Below, piece after piece: positions 49,753 to 57,463 of a stretch of 64,000 nucleotides of DNA; the first letter of the stretch is position 1, and each line of letters starts with the position of its first letter. Location of the stretch: contig NC_010571.1 of the NCBI RefSeq assembly GCF_000019965.1, forward strand, positions 1,488,001 to 1,552,000. Direction: 5' to 3'. The notes beneath the pieces are model-generated. The model worked only from the letters and a program-made list of their open reading frames with translations, had not been told where the DNA came from and did no database searches. This DNA comes from Opitutus terrae PB90-1 (GTDB lineage Bacteria > Verrucomicrobiota > Verrucomicrobiia > Opitutales > Opitutaceae). Both the position numbers and the translations under genes were made by a program.

Positions 49753-50127
49753 TCAAATGGTCATGCGAACGTCGGCAGAGAGGGTCTGGGCAAGTGCTTC
49801 GCGCTCGGCGATTCCCTTGGCGATGGTGGTGAGCGCTGGATCCTGAAATTCATTCGAGCGGCGGCGAACCGTGAAACCAATGCGCGTGGTTTCTATGTGC
49901 CAATCCGCCGATGCGACGCTGCGCTGCGCATGGTGATCCCAAAGTCGCACCTCACCGCCTTCGAATGCCGGCGGGGTTTGCAGGAAGAGTGCGACCGCGT
50001 CGGTCGGCGAGTCGATGGCCCCGCCGTGGCTGTAGTGCAGACCGTTCCTTGCCTGGCGATAGATCTGGTAGCGATGCGAAGTCGCGGGATCTGGTTCCGT
50101 CATCACCGTTGTGAGCGTATGATTCAT
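49753..50127 (-). CDS. Hypothetical protein at the right end of the ICE
   Basis: This 124-residue soluble protein has a good ribosome site (GGAGG, on the minus strand) before ATG 50,127. Segments RYQIYRQARNGLHYSHGGAID and RIGFTVRRRSNEFQDPALTTIAKGIAE look like short strands and helices; no family is recognised. It is divergent from the putative DNA-binding gene at 50,329, and an operator-like palindrome (50,231-50,248) lies between them. Confidence 0.6.
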   Translation of the reverse strand: MNHTLTTVMTEPDPATSHRYQIYRQARNGLHYSHGGAIDSPTDAVALFLQTPPAFEGGEVRLWDHHAQRSVASADWHIETTRIGFTVRRRSNEFQDPALTTIAKGIAEREALAQTLSADVRMTI

Positions 50128-50230
50128 GTGGATGCCTCCGGTTTCGGATTCACGCTGGATTTGCGGAACCATCGTGCCGCCTACCATCGGCACACAAGCG
50201 TGCGGGTCTGCTGAGAACGCAGCACCGACC

Positions 50231-50248
50231 CTACTGCGGATTCAGTAG
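50231..50248. promoter_or_regulatory. 18-bp palindromic operator-like site, copy 4
   Basis: CTACTGCGGATTCAGTAG shares the outer CTACTG/CAGTAG arms and exact length with the sites at 2282 and 5730, 45-48 kb away at the other end of the element. It lies between divergent genes, 104 bp from one start and 81 bp from the other. Confidence 0.6.
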
Positions 50249-50328
50249 GCGACCTCCGACGATTTCAGCAGAAGCCCGTCCTTGAGACCGCGCGCCGCCG
50301 TGAGACGGTGAGGCCCAAGGAGGAAGAT

Positions 50329-50625
50329 ATGCTGCACACGACCACCACGCTACCGCCGGCTTCGGCGGCGTTCGAATCGACCAAGCCGGAGTGGCTCCGG
50401 CTGCCGGCTCCCGGCACGCGCTGCCGGTTCACCGGGCTTTCTCGCGGTACACTGAATGAACTGACGATCCCCTGTCCGGCGAATGATCACAAACCTCCCG
50501 TCAGGAGCGTCGTGATTCGGAAACGAGGGGCAGTCCGCGGCATTCGGTTGGTGAGCTACGATAGCTTGATGGGCTATTTGGATGCTCTTGCCCACCCGGA
50601 GGCTAAGTCGAGTTTGGCATCATGA
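50329..50625 (+). CDS. Putative DNA-binding/excisionase-like protein
   Basis: This 98-residue protein starts after a strong ribosome site (AAGGAGGA). The segment PGTRCRFTGLSRGTLNEL followed by a hydrophobic hairpin (VRSVVIRKRGAVRGIRLVSYDSLMGYLDAL) reads like a small winged helix of the MerR/AlpA excisionase class, with the strand LVSYDSL typical of its end. Position near the integrase and att site supports an excisionase or regulator role. It overlaps, by a few bases, a longer upstream frame of the following antitoxin, whose own start is at 50,676. Confidence 0.6.
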   Translation: MLHTTTTLPPASAAFESTKPEWLRLPAPGTRCRFTGLSRGTLNELTIPCPANDHKPPVRSVVIRKRGAVRGIRLVSYDSLMGYLDALAHPEAKSSLAS

Positions 50626-50659
50626 AGCCGGCCGCGAGCTTGACCCGTTTGTGCGCCGT

Positions 50660-50675
50660 GATAGATTCTTCTATC
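50660..50675. promoter_or_regulatory. Palindrome immediately before the antitoxin start
   Basis: GATAGA and TCTATC flank TTCT directly before ATG 50,676. Antitoxin genes commonly carry such autoregulatory operators, so this is a probable binding site for the antitoxin-toxin complex. Confidence 0.6.
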
Positions 50676-50939
50676 ATGAAGCATCGAACCGCAACGGTCG
50701 CGGACCTCCGCAACCATTTCCGTCGCGTATCGGCGTGGCTCGAAAACGGCGAGTCCGTTGAGATTATTAAGCGCGGGCGGAGGTTCGCGCGGCTGGTTCC
50801 GGCGACCGCCGAAGGCACGTCAAACAAGCCCGTCAAAATCGACTTCGTCAGCCAACTTCGCTCCGTCTGGGGCAAAAAGATATTCTCCTCCGATGAAGTC
50901 CAGGCCATGCGCGAGGCCGAGCTGGGAAGCCAGTCGTGA
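50676..50939 (+). CDS. Type II antitoxin, Phd/VapB-like
   Basis: This 87-residue protein opens KHRTATVADLRNHFRRVSAWLENGESVEIIKRGRRFARLVP, the Phd/YefM DNA-binding fold, then an acidic/flexible C-terminus (residues 50-87) that would wrap the toxin. It overlaps the PIN toxin by 4 bp. It should neutralise the toxin and repress its own operon through the palindrome at 50,660. The pair probably stabilises the element. Confidence 0.88.
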   Translation: MKHRTATVADLRNHFRRVSAWLENGESVEIIKRGRRFARLVPATAEGTSNKPVKIDFVSQLRSVWGKKIFSSDEVQAMREAELGSQS

Positions 50940-51388
50940 TCGCCTATCCGGATACTTCGTTTCTCTGCGCACTCTACGTGGCTCAGAGCACATCGGCAGT
51001 GGCGATCGCCCACTATCGCCGAATGAAGGAGCCGTTGCACGTTTCCGTATTATTGCTCGGGGAGTTTCGCCAGTCGGTGCGCTTTCAGATTTTTCGAAAC
51101 AGCAAGGACGCTACTCAGGGCTATGCTCGGAACACGGGCCTTGAGGCGCTCGCGAAGCTTCAATCCAACATCGACGCCGGCGCATTGGTGGTGGTGCCAA
51201 CAGAGTGGACTGAAGTTTTCCACCTCGCTGAGCGGATTTCCGCGCAGCATACGATTGCCGGGGGCCATCGTTTCATGGACGTGCTGCACGTTGCGACCGC
51301 GATGCACCTCGGTGCGGTCGAGCTGCTCTCTTTCGACGCCAACCAGCGAAAGCTTGCGGCCGCGGAGGGTCTCGCGGCCAAACCATAA
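50936..51388 (+). CDS. PIN-domain toxin, VapC-like
   Basis: This 150-residue protein has the PIN fold acidic set: Asp6 in YPDTSFLCALY, Glu in LLLGEFRQS, Asp in FMDVLHVATA and Asp in LLSFDANQRKLA. These coordinate Mg and cleave RNA. The start overlaps the antitoxin stop (ATGA-like). It lies beside the integrase, an addiction module at the edge of the ICE. Family known as toxic RNases; the target here is not known. Confidence 0.9.
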   Translation: MIAYPDTSFLCALYVAQSTSAVAIAHYRRMKEPLHVSVLLLGEFRQSVRFQIFRNSKDATQGYARNTGLEALAKLQSNIDAGALVVVPTEWTEVFHLAERISAQHTIAGGHRFMDVLHVATAMHLGAVELLSFDANQRKLAAAEGLAAKP

Positions 51389-51421
51389 GCCAAGCCTTTC
51401 CCGCTCCGAGCGTCGGCTGAA

Positions 51422-52588
51422 CTATTGGTCCGGTTGGATCAAGACCGGCAGTTTCGCGATGGCCCGTCGCTTCGTTTCGGTGTCGATGTGCGTGTAGTGC
51501 TCCGAAATCGCCCGGGACTCGTGGCCGACGATGTCCCGCGCGGTCGCGTCATTGACGCCTTCGCGCTTCAGAGCGCTGGTTGCGGAATGGCGCAACGAGT
51601 GAAACGAGAGCGCACTGGTCTGACGCTTGCCGCTGCGCCCGGTCGGCGCCTTCGCGTCGGCATGGTGCGTGCGTTTCTCGGCGAGTTTGGCTGCGGTGAG
51701 AATCTCGTGGAACTGATTCGAGAGTGATCCGGTCCGCCCTTCCTTGGTGACAATCGCGTGGGCTTTGGGAAAGACGGGAGCGGTGGCTCGCTCAGGTGCG
51801 GGTAGGCGTTTGAGAAAAGCGAGCAGCGGGTCAGCAAGGGGCACTTCAACGGTGCGATGCGTTTTCGCCGTTTTGAAATGAACCACCGCCTTTTCGAGGT
51901 CCACTTGGCTCCAGGACAAACTCGCAATATCCCCGAGTCGCTGGGCGGTGTAGAAGCCGAAAAGGATTATCCCTTTCCACTCACCCGGCGCGTGGCTCAA
52001 TAGGATCTCGATCTGCGTCGTGGTGAAGGGACGGCGCGCGGTTTGATTTTCGCGCACTTTCAACGTCTTAACTTTGTTGGCGACATTCTCGATCACGTGA
52101 CCGTCGCGCCACGCTTCGCCCAGCAGGATGCGGAGCGTCTTAAGGTAGATGTTCGCACTTTTCGCGCTCAGGCGCGCTCCGATCAAGTCACGGAACGTCT
52201 GGACCTCAATCGCACTGAGAAAAACCAGGTTTCGTTCGATCCGTGGTCCCAGAAACTCTCCCATCGCCTCCGCGATCTGGCGATAGCGGGTGAGGGTGCC
52301 CGGGCTCACTTCCTCGGTCGCCTTCCGCTTCAGCCAGATATCCGTGTAGGTCTTGAACGACACATCCGCCGCGGTGTTCTCGAAGTATTTCGCGGCAACG
52401 TCGCGAATCACGCGCATGTGATGCTCCCCGCGTCCCAACCTTTGCCCGGCTTCTTCGTAGGACCGGGCGACCTCTTCGGCCTTTTTGCGATTCGTCTCCT
52501 TGGTCGAGCGGTTGACGAAGACGCCCGGCGACGCCTTAAAACGGGCGAACCAGAATGGGCTCTTGGGATGTCTCCAGACGCAGGCCAT
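51422..52588 (-). CDS. ICE tyrosine integrase
   Basis: This 388-residue recombinase has an N-terminal arm-binding part (FWFARFKASPGVFVNRSTKETNRKKAEEVARSYEEAG), a SAM-like core-binding domain (TYTDIWLKRKATEEVSPGTLTRYRQIAEAMGEFL), and a catalytic domain with TAQRLGDIASL (Arg), TAKTHRTVEV (Lys), HSLRHSATSAL (His, Arg) and VGHESRAISEHYTHI (His and Tyr). The 5' end faces the att site about 260 bp away. It is distinct in length and sequence from the three RIT recombinases. It should integrate the element at tRNA-Glu. Confidence 0.93.
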   Translation of the reverse strand: MACVWRHPKSPFWFARFKASPGVFVNRSTKETNRKKAEEVARSYEEAGQRLGRGEHHMRVIRDVAAKYFENTAADVSFKTYTDIWLKRKATEEVSPGTLTRYRQIAEAMGEFLGPRIERNLVFLSAIEVQTFRDLIGARLSAKSANIYLKTLRILLGEAWRDGHVIENVANKVKTLKVRENQTARRPFTTTQIEILLSHAPGEWKGIILFGFYTAQRLGDIASLSWSQVDLEKAVVHFKTAKTHRTVEVPLADPLLAFLKRLPAPERATAPVFPKAHAIVTKEGRTGSLSNQFHEILTAAKLAEKRTHHADAKAPTGRSGKRQTSALSFHSLRHSATSALKREGVNDATARDIVGHESRAISEHYTHIDTETKRRAIAKLPVLIQPDQ

Positions 52589-52750
52589 GGTTCATTGGTC
52601 ACCGGTCTCACGCTTCGGGTTCGATGGTGAAGCCGTGAGCACCTCGGGCGCTTGGGACCGGCAAAACTCGGCTAAATTGGTTTACATGCAGGGCACCTGC
52701 TCGAATCCCCCAACCTCGCATGAGGGATCCCCACTTTGGGCGCTTTTTTT

Positions 52751-52772
52751 GGTAAGACAAAGGTAAGACAAA
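52751..52772 (+). repeat. Tandem 11-bp direct repeat near attR
   Basis: GGTAAGACAAA occurs twice without a gap between the integrase start and the tRNA fragment. Position and length fit arm-type integrase-binding sites. Confidence 0.5.
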
Positions 52773-52847
52773 AGCCGACGAAAATCAATGTCGCAGACGA
52801 TAGATTTACCTCTGAGAGCGCCCCTCACGTAGGTGTTTTGTGGACAC

Positions 52848-52875
52848 CGGGGTTCGAATCCCCGTGGGGACGCCA
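52848..52875 (+). other. attR: 3' fragment of tRNA-Glu gene
   Basis: The T-arm stem CGGGG (52,848-52,852), loop TTCGAAT, CCCCG, then acceptor strand TGGGGAC, discriminator G and CCA are the 3' end of a bacterial tRNA-Glu (compare GGGGACGCCA ends). No matching 5' half or anticodon arm is found upstream, so this is the duplicated 3' end left by integration. The intact gene should be at the far left end of the ICE. Confidence 0.8.
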
Positions 52876-52926
52876 TGGATTTTCAAGCGGCCATTATTAC
52901 TGATGAGCGACAGCGCGGTTGGCCGG

Positions 52927-52973
52927 TTTGGCCACGAGTTACGTCGTTTTCCCTTTGGCCACGATTTACGTCG
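52927..52973 (+). repeat. Imperfect 20-bp direct repeat beyond attR
   Basis: TTTGGCCACGAGTTACGTCG (52,927-52,946) is repeated with one change at 52,954-52,973. It lies in the 298-bp gap between the tRNA fragment and the next gene. It may be a protein-binding site or a remnant of the pre-integration tRNA downstream region. Confidence 0.5.
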
Positions 52974-53173
52974 CCTCTGAGCCTATTTGTAAGGGTTTAC
53001 CTGTTTCGACCGTTCCAGCGTTGGTGGTTCTGACGCCTTGGCCGCAAGCCGCGACCATTGCGGACGTGCTGCTCCTCGCTGGTTGCTATGACGCACACGC
53101 GGGCGGTCGACGGGGCTTAAGGCTTGGTCGCGACTGGCTTCGGCGGCGATTCCATGCTCCGTGTCCGATTCGC

Positions 53174-53632
53174 ATGAAACGCGTTTCCCTCTTCTGGCTG
53201 ATCTTCGCGCTCGGCAGCGGCGCTGCACTGCTCGATGCCGCCGATACGCCCGTCGCGCGGATCAATCACATCGCGCTTTACGTGCGCGACCTGAAAACCA
53301 GCACCGACTTCTATCAACAGGTGCTCGGACTGCAGACGATTCCCGAGCCGTTCCACGACGGTCGGCACACGTGGTTCCTCATCGGCCCGAAGACGCACCT
53401 GCACATCATCTCCGGCGCCACCGTCGAACTGCCGAAGGACAAGAACACGCACCTCTGCTTCTCCGTGGCTGCCGTGGAGGAATTCATTCCGCGGCTCGCG
53501 CGCGCCGGCGTCGCCTACGAAAACTGGGCGGGCCAGGCTTCCGCGGTCACGCTGCGAGCCGATGGCGTGAAGCAGATCTATTTCCGCGATCCGGACGGCT
53601 ATTGGCTGGAGGTCAACGACGCGAAGGAGTGA
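53174..53632 (+). CDS. Exported VOC-family (glyoxalase-like) protein
   Basis: This 152-residue protein has a signal peptide (residues 1-23) and one VOC domain of the two-module type: INHIALYVRDLKTSTDFYQQVLGL, LIGPKTHLHII, HLCFSVAAVEEFIPRL and QIYFRDPDGYWLEVND. The metal ligands (His early, Glu at the end) of the glyoxalase/extradiol class are present. The substrate is unknown; a periplasmic location is unusual for glyoxalase I. ATG 53,174 is chosen for the signal peptide. Confidence 0.85.
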   Translation: MKRVSLFWLIFALGSGAALLDAADTPVARINHIALYVRDLKTSTDFYQQVLGLQTIPEPFHDGRHTWFLIGPKTHLHIISGATVELPKDKNTHLCFSVAAVEEFIPRLARAGVAYENWAGQASAVTLRADGVKQIYFRDPDGYWLEVNDAKE

Positions 53633-53739
53633 GCCGCGCACAGCGACGGTGAGGTTACGAACGCCGGCGCGCGACGGTTCCTTTACCGGCAAGTGGCGGC
53701 GGTTTTGCGGGCGTCCCTGCGCGCGAGCAACGTCGCGGC

Positions 53740-55737
53740 ATGAGACCCCTGCTCGCGCTGGTCACGTGCATGTTCGCGCTTTCGGCGTCGGCGGCGACGT
53801 GGACTGCTGACAACGGCAATGGCACGTTCACCAATCCGCTGTTCTACGACGAGTTTTCGGATCCGGATCTGATCCGCGTCGGCGACGATTTTTATCTGAC
53901 CGGCACGACGATGCACGCGCAGCCGGGGCTGCCGATCCTGCACTCGCGGGACTTGGTGAACTGGCAGTTGCTCACCTACGCGTTCGAGCGGCTGGATCTC
54001 GGGCCCGCCTTCCGGCTGGAGGAGGGCCGCGAGAGTTACGGGCAGGGGATCTGGGCGCCGTGTTTCCGGCACCACGGCGGCACGTTCTACATTTTCTCGA
54101 ACGTCAACGGCCAAACCACGCAGCTCTTCCGGGCGCAGAATCCGGCCGGCCCGTGGACGCGGACGCCGATGAAGCGCGCGTTTCACGATCTTTCCGTGCT
54201 CTTCGATGACGATGGCAAGGTGTATGTCATCTGGGGGTATCAGGACGTCCATTTCGCGCAGCTCGATGAGGCGTTGACCGACATCGTGCCAGGCACCGAG
54301 AAAATCATCATCCGCAAGGGCGCCGGTCTCGGCGAAGGCCTGCATTGGTACAAAATCGACGGACGCTACTACATCCTGAGCGCGTGGTTCGAGGGGCGGA
54401 TGCGGATGCCGGCGGCACGAGCGGACCGGCCGGATGGCCCGTACGAGATCAATCCGGCGATCAGCATGGACGAGGACTTCGGGCTGGCCGAGGGCTATCG
54501 GTTGCGCAACCGCAGCTTTCCGTTCGAGATCACGCCGCCGAACACCCGCGACGGCGGGCGCATGTCGCTGCATCAGGGCGGCATCGTGAGCACGCCGGCC
54601 GGCGAGTGGTGGGGTTTTTCGATGATGGACTACAATTCCGTCGGACGGCTCACGTGTTTGTCGCCGGTGACGTGGCAGGACGGCTGGCCGTATTTCGGAT
54701 TGCCCGGAAATCTCAAGCGCACGCCGCGCACGTGGATCAAGCCGGCGACCGCTCATACGAGCGCGCCGGCCGTCCCATATCAGCGCGACGACGATTTCTC
54801 CGGGCCGAAGCTCGCGAACGTGTGGCAGTGGAATCATGTGCCGATCGACGATCGCTGGTCGCTCGCCGAGCGCGCCGGCTATCTGCGGCTGCACGCGCTG
54901 CCGGCACCGGATTTCTGGTGGGCACGCAACACGCTCACGCAGCGCGCCATTGGTCCGCAGTCGGTGCCGACGGTGGCGCTCGACGTGAGCGGGCTGAAGG
55001 CGGGCGACGTCGCGGGACTGGCGCTGTTGAACCTACCGTATGCGTGGCTCGGCGTGCGCAGCGACGGAGCCCGCCGGGAACTCGTGCAGTTTGATCAGCT
55101 CACGGGCAAGAGCGTGACGGTGCCGTTGGAGCGCGATCGCGTATGGCTGCGTGCGAGCTGCGATTTCCTGACGGAGCAGGCGGTGTTCAGCTACAGCGTG
55201 GACGGCAGTGCGTTCACGCGGATCGGCGACGAATTTACGATGATCTTTCAGCTGAAAACCTTTCAGGGCGTGCGCTACGCGCTCTTCGCCTACAACACGA
55301 GCGGCGCGACCGGCGGGCACGCGGACTTCGATCGCTTTACGGTCGACGAGCCGCATCCGCGTGGGCTGATGCGCCCGATTCCGGCGAGCCGGACGATCAC
55401 GCTAACGCCGGTCGGCGTCGAAACGGCGGTTGCGATCGACGGCGCCAATCGGTTCGAAGTGGTGGCGCGCGAGCTCGGCCGCGTGGCGCTGCGCGCGGGC
55501 GAACGTTACGTGTCGGTGAACGCCGACGGGCAACTCACGCTGAAGAAGGGCGAGCCCGCGGACAGCGAGTTGTTCCAGTGGACGGAGAACGTTTATGGCG
55601 ATCTGAACCTGCTGTCGCTTACGACGCATCGTCACGTCCGTTTCGATGCGGCGCGCGGCCTGGTGTTCGCTGATTCGCCGGGACCGAAGCCGGATCGCCA
55701 CGACGGCTCGTGCCTCGTGTGGCGCTACGCCGAGTGA
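53740..55737 (+). CDS. Family 43 glycoside hydrolase (xylosidase/arabinofuranosidase type)
   Basis: This 665-residue exported enzyme has a signal peptide (1-18) and a five-bladed propeller catalytic domain (about 25-320). Active-site Asp41 is in SDPDLIRVGDDFYLTGTT, a second Asp is in FHDLSVLFDDDGKVYVIWG, and the acid Glu is in GLGEGLHWYKIDGRYYI. A concanavalin-like beta-sandwich (about 345-540) follows, as in GH43 xylosidases. The last 120 residues look like another beta domain. It probably releases xylose or arabinose from plant polysaccharide; the exact substrate is undetermined. Confidence 0.92.
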   Translation: MRPLLALVTCMFALSASAATWTADNGNGTFTNPLFYDEFSDPDLIRVGDDFYLTGTTMHAQPGLPILHSRDLVNWQLLTYAFERLDLGPAFRLEEGRESYGQGIWAPCFRHHGGTFYIFSNVNGQTTQLFRAQNPAGPWTRTPMKRAFHDLSVLFDDDGKVYVIWGYQDVHFAQLDEALTDIVPGTEKIIIRKGAGLGEGLHWYKIDGRYYILSAWFEGRMRMPAARADRPDGPYEINPAISMDEDFGLAEGYRLRNRSFPFEITPPNTRDGGRMSLHQGGIVSTPAGEWWGFSMMDYNSVGRLTCLSPVTWQDGWPYFGLPGNLKRTPRTWIKPATAHTSAPAVPYQRDDDFSGPKLANVWQWNHVPIDDRWSLAERAGYLRLHALPAPDFWWARNTLTQRAIGPQSVPTVALDVSGLKAGDVAGLALLNLPYAWLGVRSDGARRELVQFDQLTGKSVTVPLERDRVWLRASCDFLTEQAVFSYSVDGSAFTRIGDEFTMIFQLKTFQGVRYALFAYNTSGATGGHADFDRFTVDEPHPRGLMRPIPASRTITLTPVGVETAVAIDGANRFEVVARELGRVALRAGERYVSVNADGQLTLKKGEPADSELFQWTENVYGDLNLLSLTTHRHVRFDAARGLVFADSPGPKPDRHDGSCLVWRYAE

Positions 55738-55747
55738 ACGGCGGTCG

Positions 55748-55778
55748 GCACCATGCAACCTATGAGGTTACGTGGTGC
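55748..55778. terminator. Bidirectional hairpin between convergent genes
   Basis: GCACCA and TGGTGC enclose a second stem AACCT/AGGTT between the stops of the GH43 gene (plus) and the transporter gene (minus). It has no long T run, so termination is likely but not certain. Confidence 0.55.
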
Positions 55779-55786
55779 GGAGGCGG

Positions 55787-57355
55787 CTAAAGGCTGAGCA
55801 CGCCAAGGAGCCGGGAGGCGACGACGAAGATGATGAACATCGTCACCACGCAGCCGAGGGCGTCGAGCACGAGGCCGCTGCGGACCATGTCGCGCAGCCG
55901 AACGTAGCCGGTGCCGAACACCAGCGCATTCGGCGGCGTGGCCACCGGCAGCATGAACGCCATCGAGGCGGAGATCGCGGTCGCGACGGCGACCGTGACC
56001 GGGTTGGCGCCGGTGCGCAGGGCGATCGAGACGACCACCGGCACCATCATCGTGGTCACGGCCGTGTTGGACGTCACCTCGGTGAGCATCGCGATGAAGC
56101 ACACGACGGCGAACGTCAGCACGATCGTGCTGGGCGTGCCGAGCAGGGCGACGAATGACGTGGCGATCCATGCCGCGAGTCCGGTTTTGAACATCGCATC
56201 CGACAGCGCGATGCCGCCGCCGAAGAGGATCAGCGTGCCCCAATCGACAAAACGCGTGTCGCTCCAGTCGAGCAGGAACCGGCCTTCGCGGAGGCTCACG
56301 GGAATGAAAAACAACAGAGTGCCGCACACGAGGCCGATGAGGTATTCGTCCACCCAGGCGATCCGTTGCAGCGCCGCGTCGGGCAGCAGCGCCGGCCAGA
56401 ACGGGTTCGTCACCCACAGAATCACCGCGAGCGCGAAGATGGCGATGGTGCCCTTCTCGCCGCGCGAGAGCGGGCCGAGCGCGACGCGTTCCGCCTGCAG
56501 CCGCGCCTTGCCGCCGGGGAGCCGCCCGATTTCCGGCGGGTGCAGTCGCATCAGCACCGCCCATGCGATCGGCAGGAGCAGCAGCACCAACGGCACGCCG
56601 AACTTCATCCAGTCGAGAAAAGTGATTCGCTGGTAGCTCGGGTCGTGCGCGAACGTGGCGTTGAGCACCCCGAGTGCGATTCCGTTCGGAGGCGTGCCGA
56701 TGATCGTGCCCACGCCGCCGATCGAGGCCGCCCACGCGATGCCGAGCATCAGCGCCGTGCCAAAGCGGGAGTTGCCCGGCTGCGCATCGACCAGCGAAAG
56801 CACGCCGATGCCGAGCGGGAGCATCAGCGCGGCGGCGGCCGTGTTGGAGATCCACATCGAGAGCAGCGCCGTCACCGCCATCATGCCGAACAGGATCGAG
56901 CCGGCGCGACCGGCGACATTGCCCCGCGTGAGAAACCAGAGCGTGAACCGCCGATCGAGTTTCCACTTCTGCATCGCGCCCGCGATGAGGAAGCCGCCGA
57001 GAAAAAGATAGATCACCGGGTTCGCGTAGTTCTGCAGCGCATTTTTCGGCGAGAATTCGTAAACGGCGTGGCCCTGCAGGCCGGTCACTTTTAGCAGCGG
57101 CAAAAGCACGGCGGGCAGCAGCGCGGTCGCCGGCAGCGGCACGGCTTCCGTCAGCCACCACACGACCATCAGGGCCAGCACCGCGAGCACGGCCTGCATC
57201 GATCCGGCCAGTTGCGCCGCGGAAATCGTAGTTGCCGGAGGCGGCGTGCCGAGGGCTTGTGCGGCGGCGGTCATGAATGACGCCGGCGTCGGAATGAAGA
57301 GAACAGCAAGGAACAGCGCGAGACCGAGCACCAAGCCGGCGGCTTTGAACTTCAT
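55787..57355 (-). CDS. SLC13/DASS sodium-coupled dicarboxylate transporter
   Basis: This 522-residue polytopic protein has about 12 hydrophobic segments and two repeat signatures of the divalent anion:sodium symporters: SNTAAAALMLPLG (SNT motif) and EVTSNTAVTTMMVPV (second SNT). The stretch GVGTIIGTPPNGIAL and PVATPPNALVF supply the sodium-site loops. It should import succinate, malate, fumarate or similar. It is convergent with the GH43 gene. ATG 57,355 gives a normal N-terminus. Confidence 0.92.
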   Translation of the reverse strand: MKFKAAGLVLGLALFLAVLFIPTPASFMTAAAQALGTPPPATTISAAQLAGSMQAVLAVLALMVVWWLTEAVPLPATALLPAVLLPLLKVTGLQGHAVYEFSPKNALQNYANPVIYLFLGGFLIAGAMQKWKLDRRFTLWFLTRGNVAGRAGSILFGMMAVTALLSMWISNTAAAALMLPLGIGVLSLVDAQPGNSRFGTALMLGIAWAASIGGVGTIIGTPPNGIALGVLNATFAHDPSYQRITFLDWMKFGVPLVLLLLPIAWAVLMRLHPPEIGRLPGGKARLQAERVALGPLSRGEKGTIAIFALAVILWVTNPFWPALLPDAALQRIAWVDEYLIGLVCGTLLFFIPVSLREGRFLLDWSDTRFVDWGTLILFGGGIALSDAMFKTGLAAWIATSFVALLGTPSTIVLTFAVVCFIAMLTEVTSNTAVTTMMVPVVVSIALRTGANPVTVAVATAISASMAFMLPVATPPNALVFGTGYVRLRDMVRSGLVLDALGCVVTMFIIFVVASRLLGVLSL

Positions 57356-57463
57356 GGGGGAGTGGAAGGGGGACGGCGCGGTTGTTAGCCGCGATCCTGC
57401 TGGACGGCGAGATTGAATCCGGCTGCTGACGCGCGCGGTGAGCTTTTCTTCTTCTCGGCCCGA

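Larger units (their letters stand above)
1..52875. mobile_element. Integrative and conjugative element (right part; left end outside window)
   Basis: A coupling protein, a MOBF relaxase and a full set of T4SS genes lie on the left. A tyrosine integrase and a tRNA-Glu 3' fragment lie on the right. A 3' tRNA fragment with CCA to the right implies that the intact tRNA-Glu sits at the other, left end, which is not in this window, so everything from position 1 to 52,875 is inside the element. The left limit is therefore unknown and the element is at least 52.9 kb. That the RidA gene at the left edge is cargo follows from this reading and is inference. A second, nested element (RIT, 22.8-27.9 kb) interrupts radC. 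Confidence 0.75.

Noticed and set aside
52690-52735. A stretch with GCTCGAATCCCCCAACCTC, resembling a tRNA T-loop
   Set aside because: No paired T-stem or acceptor strand can be formed, so it is not a second tRNA remnant; the real fragment is at 52,848-52,875.
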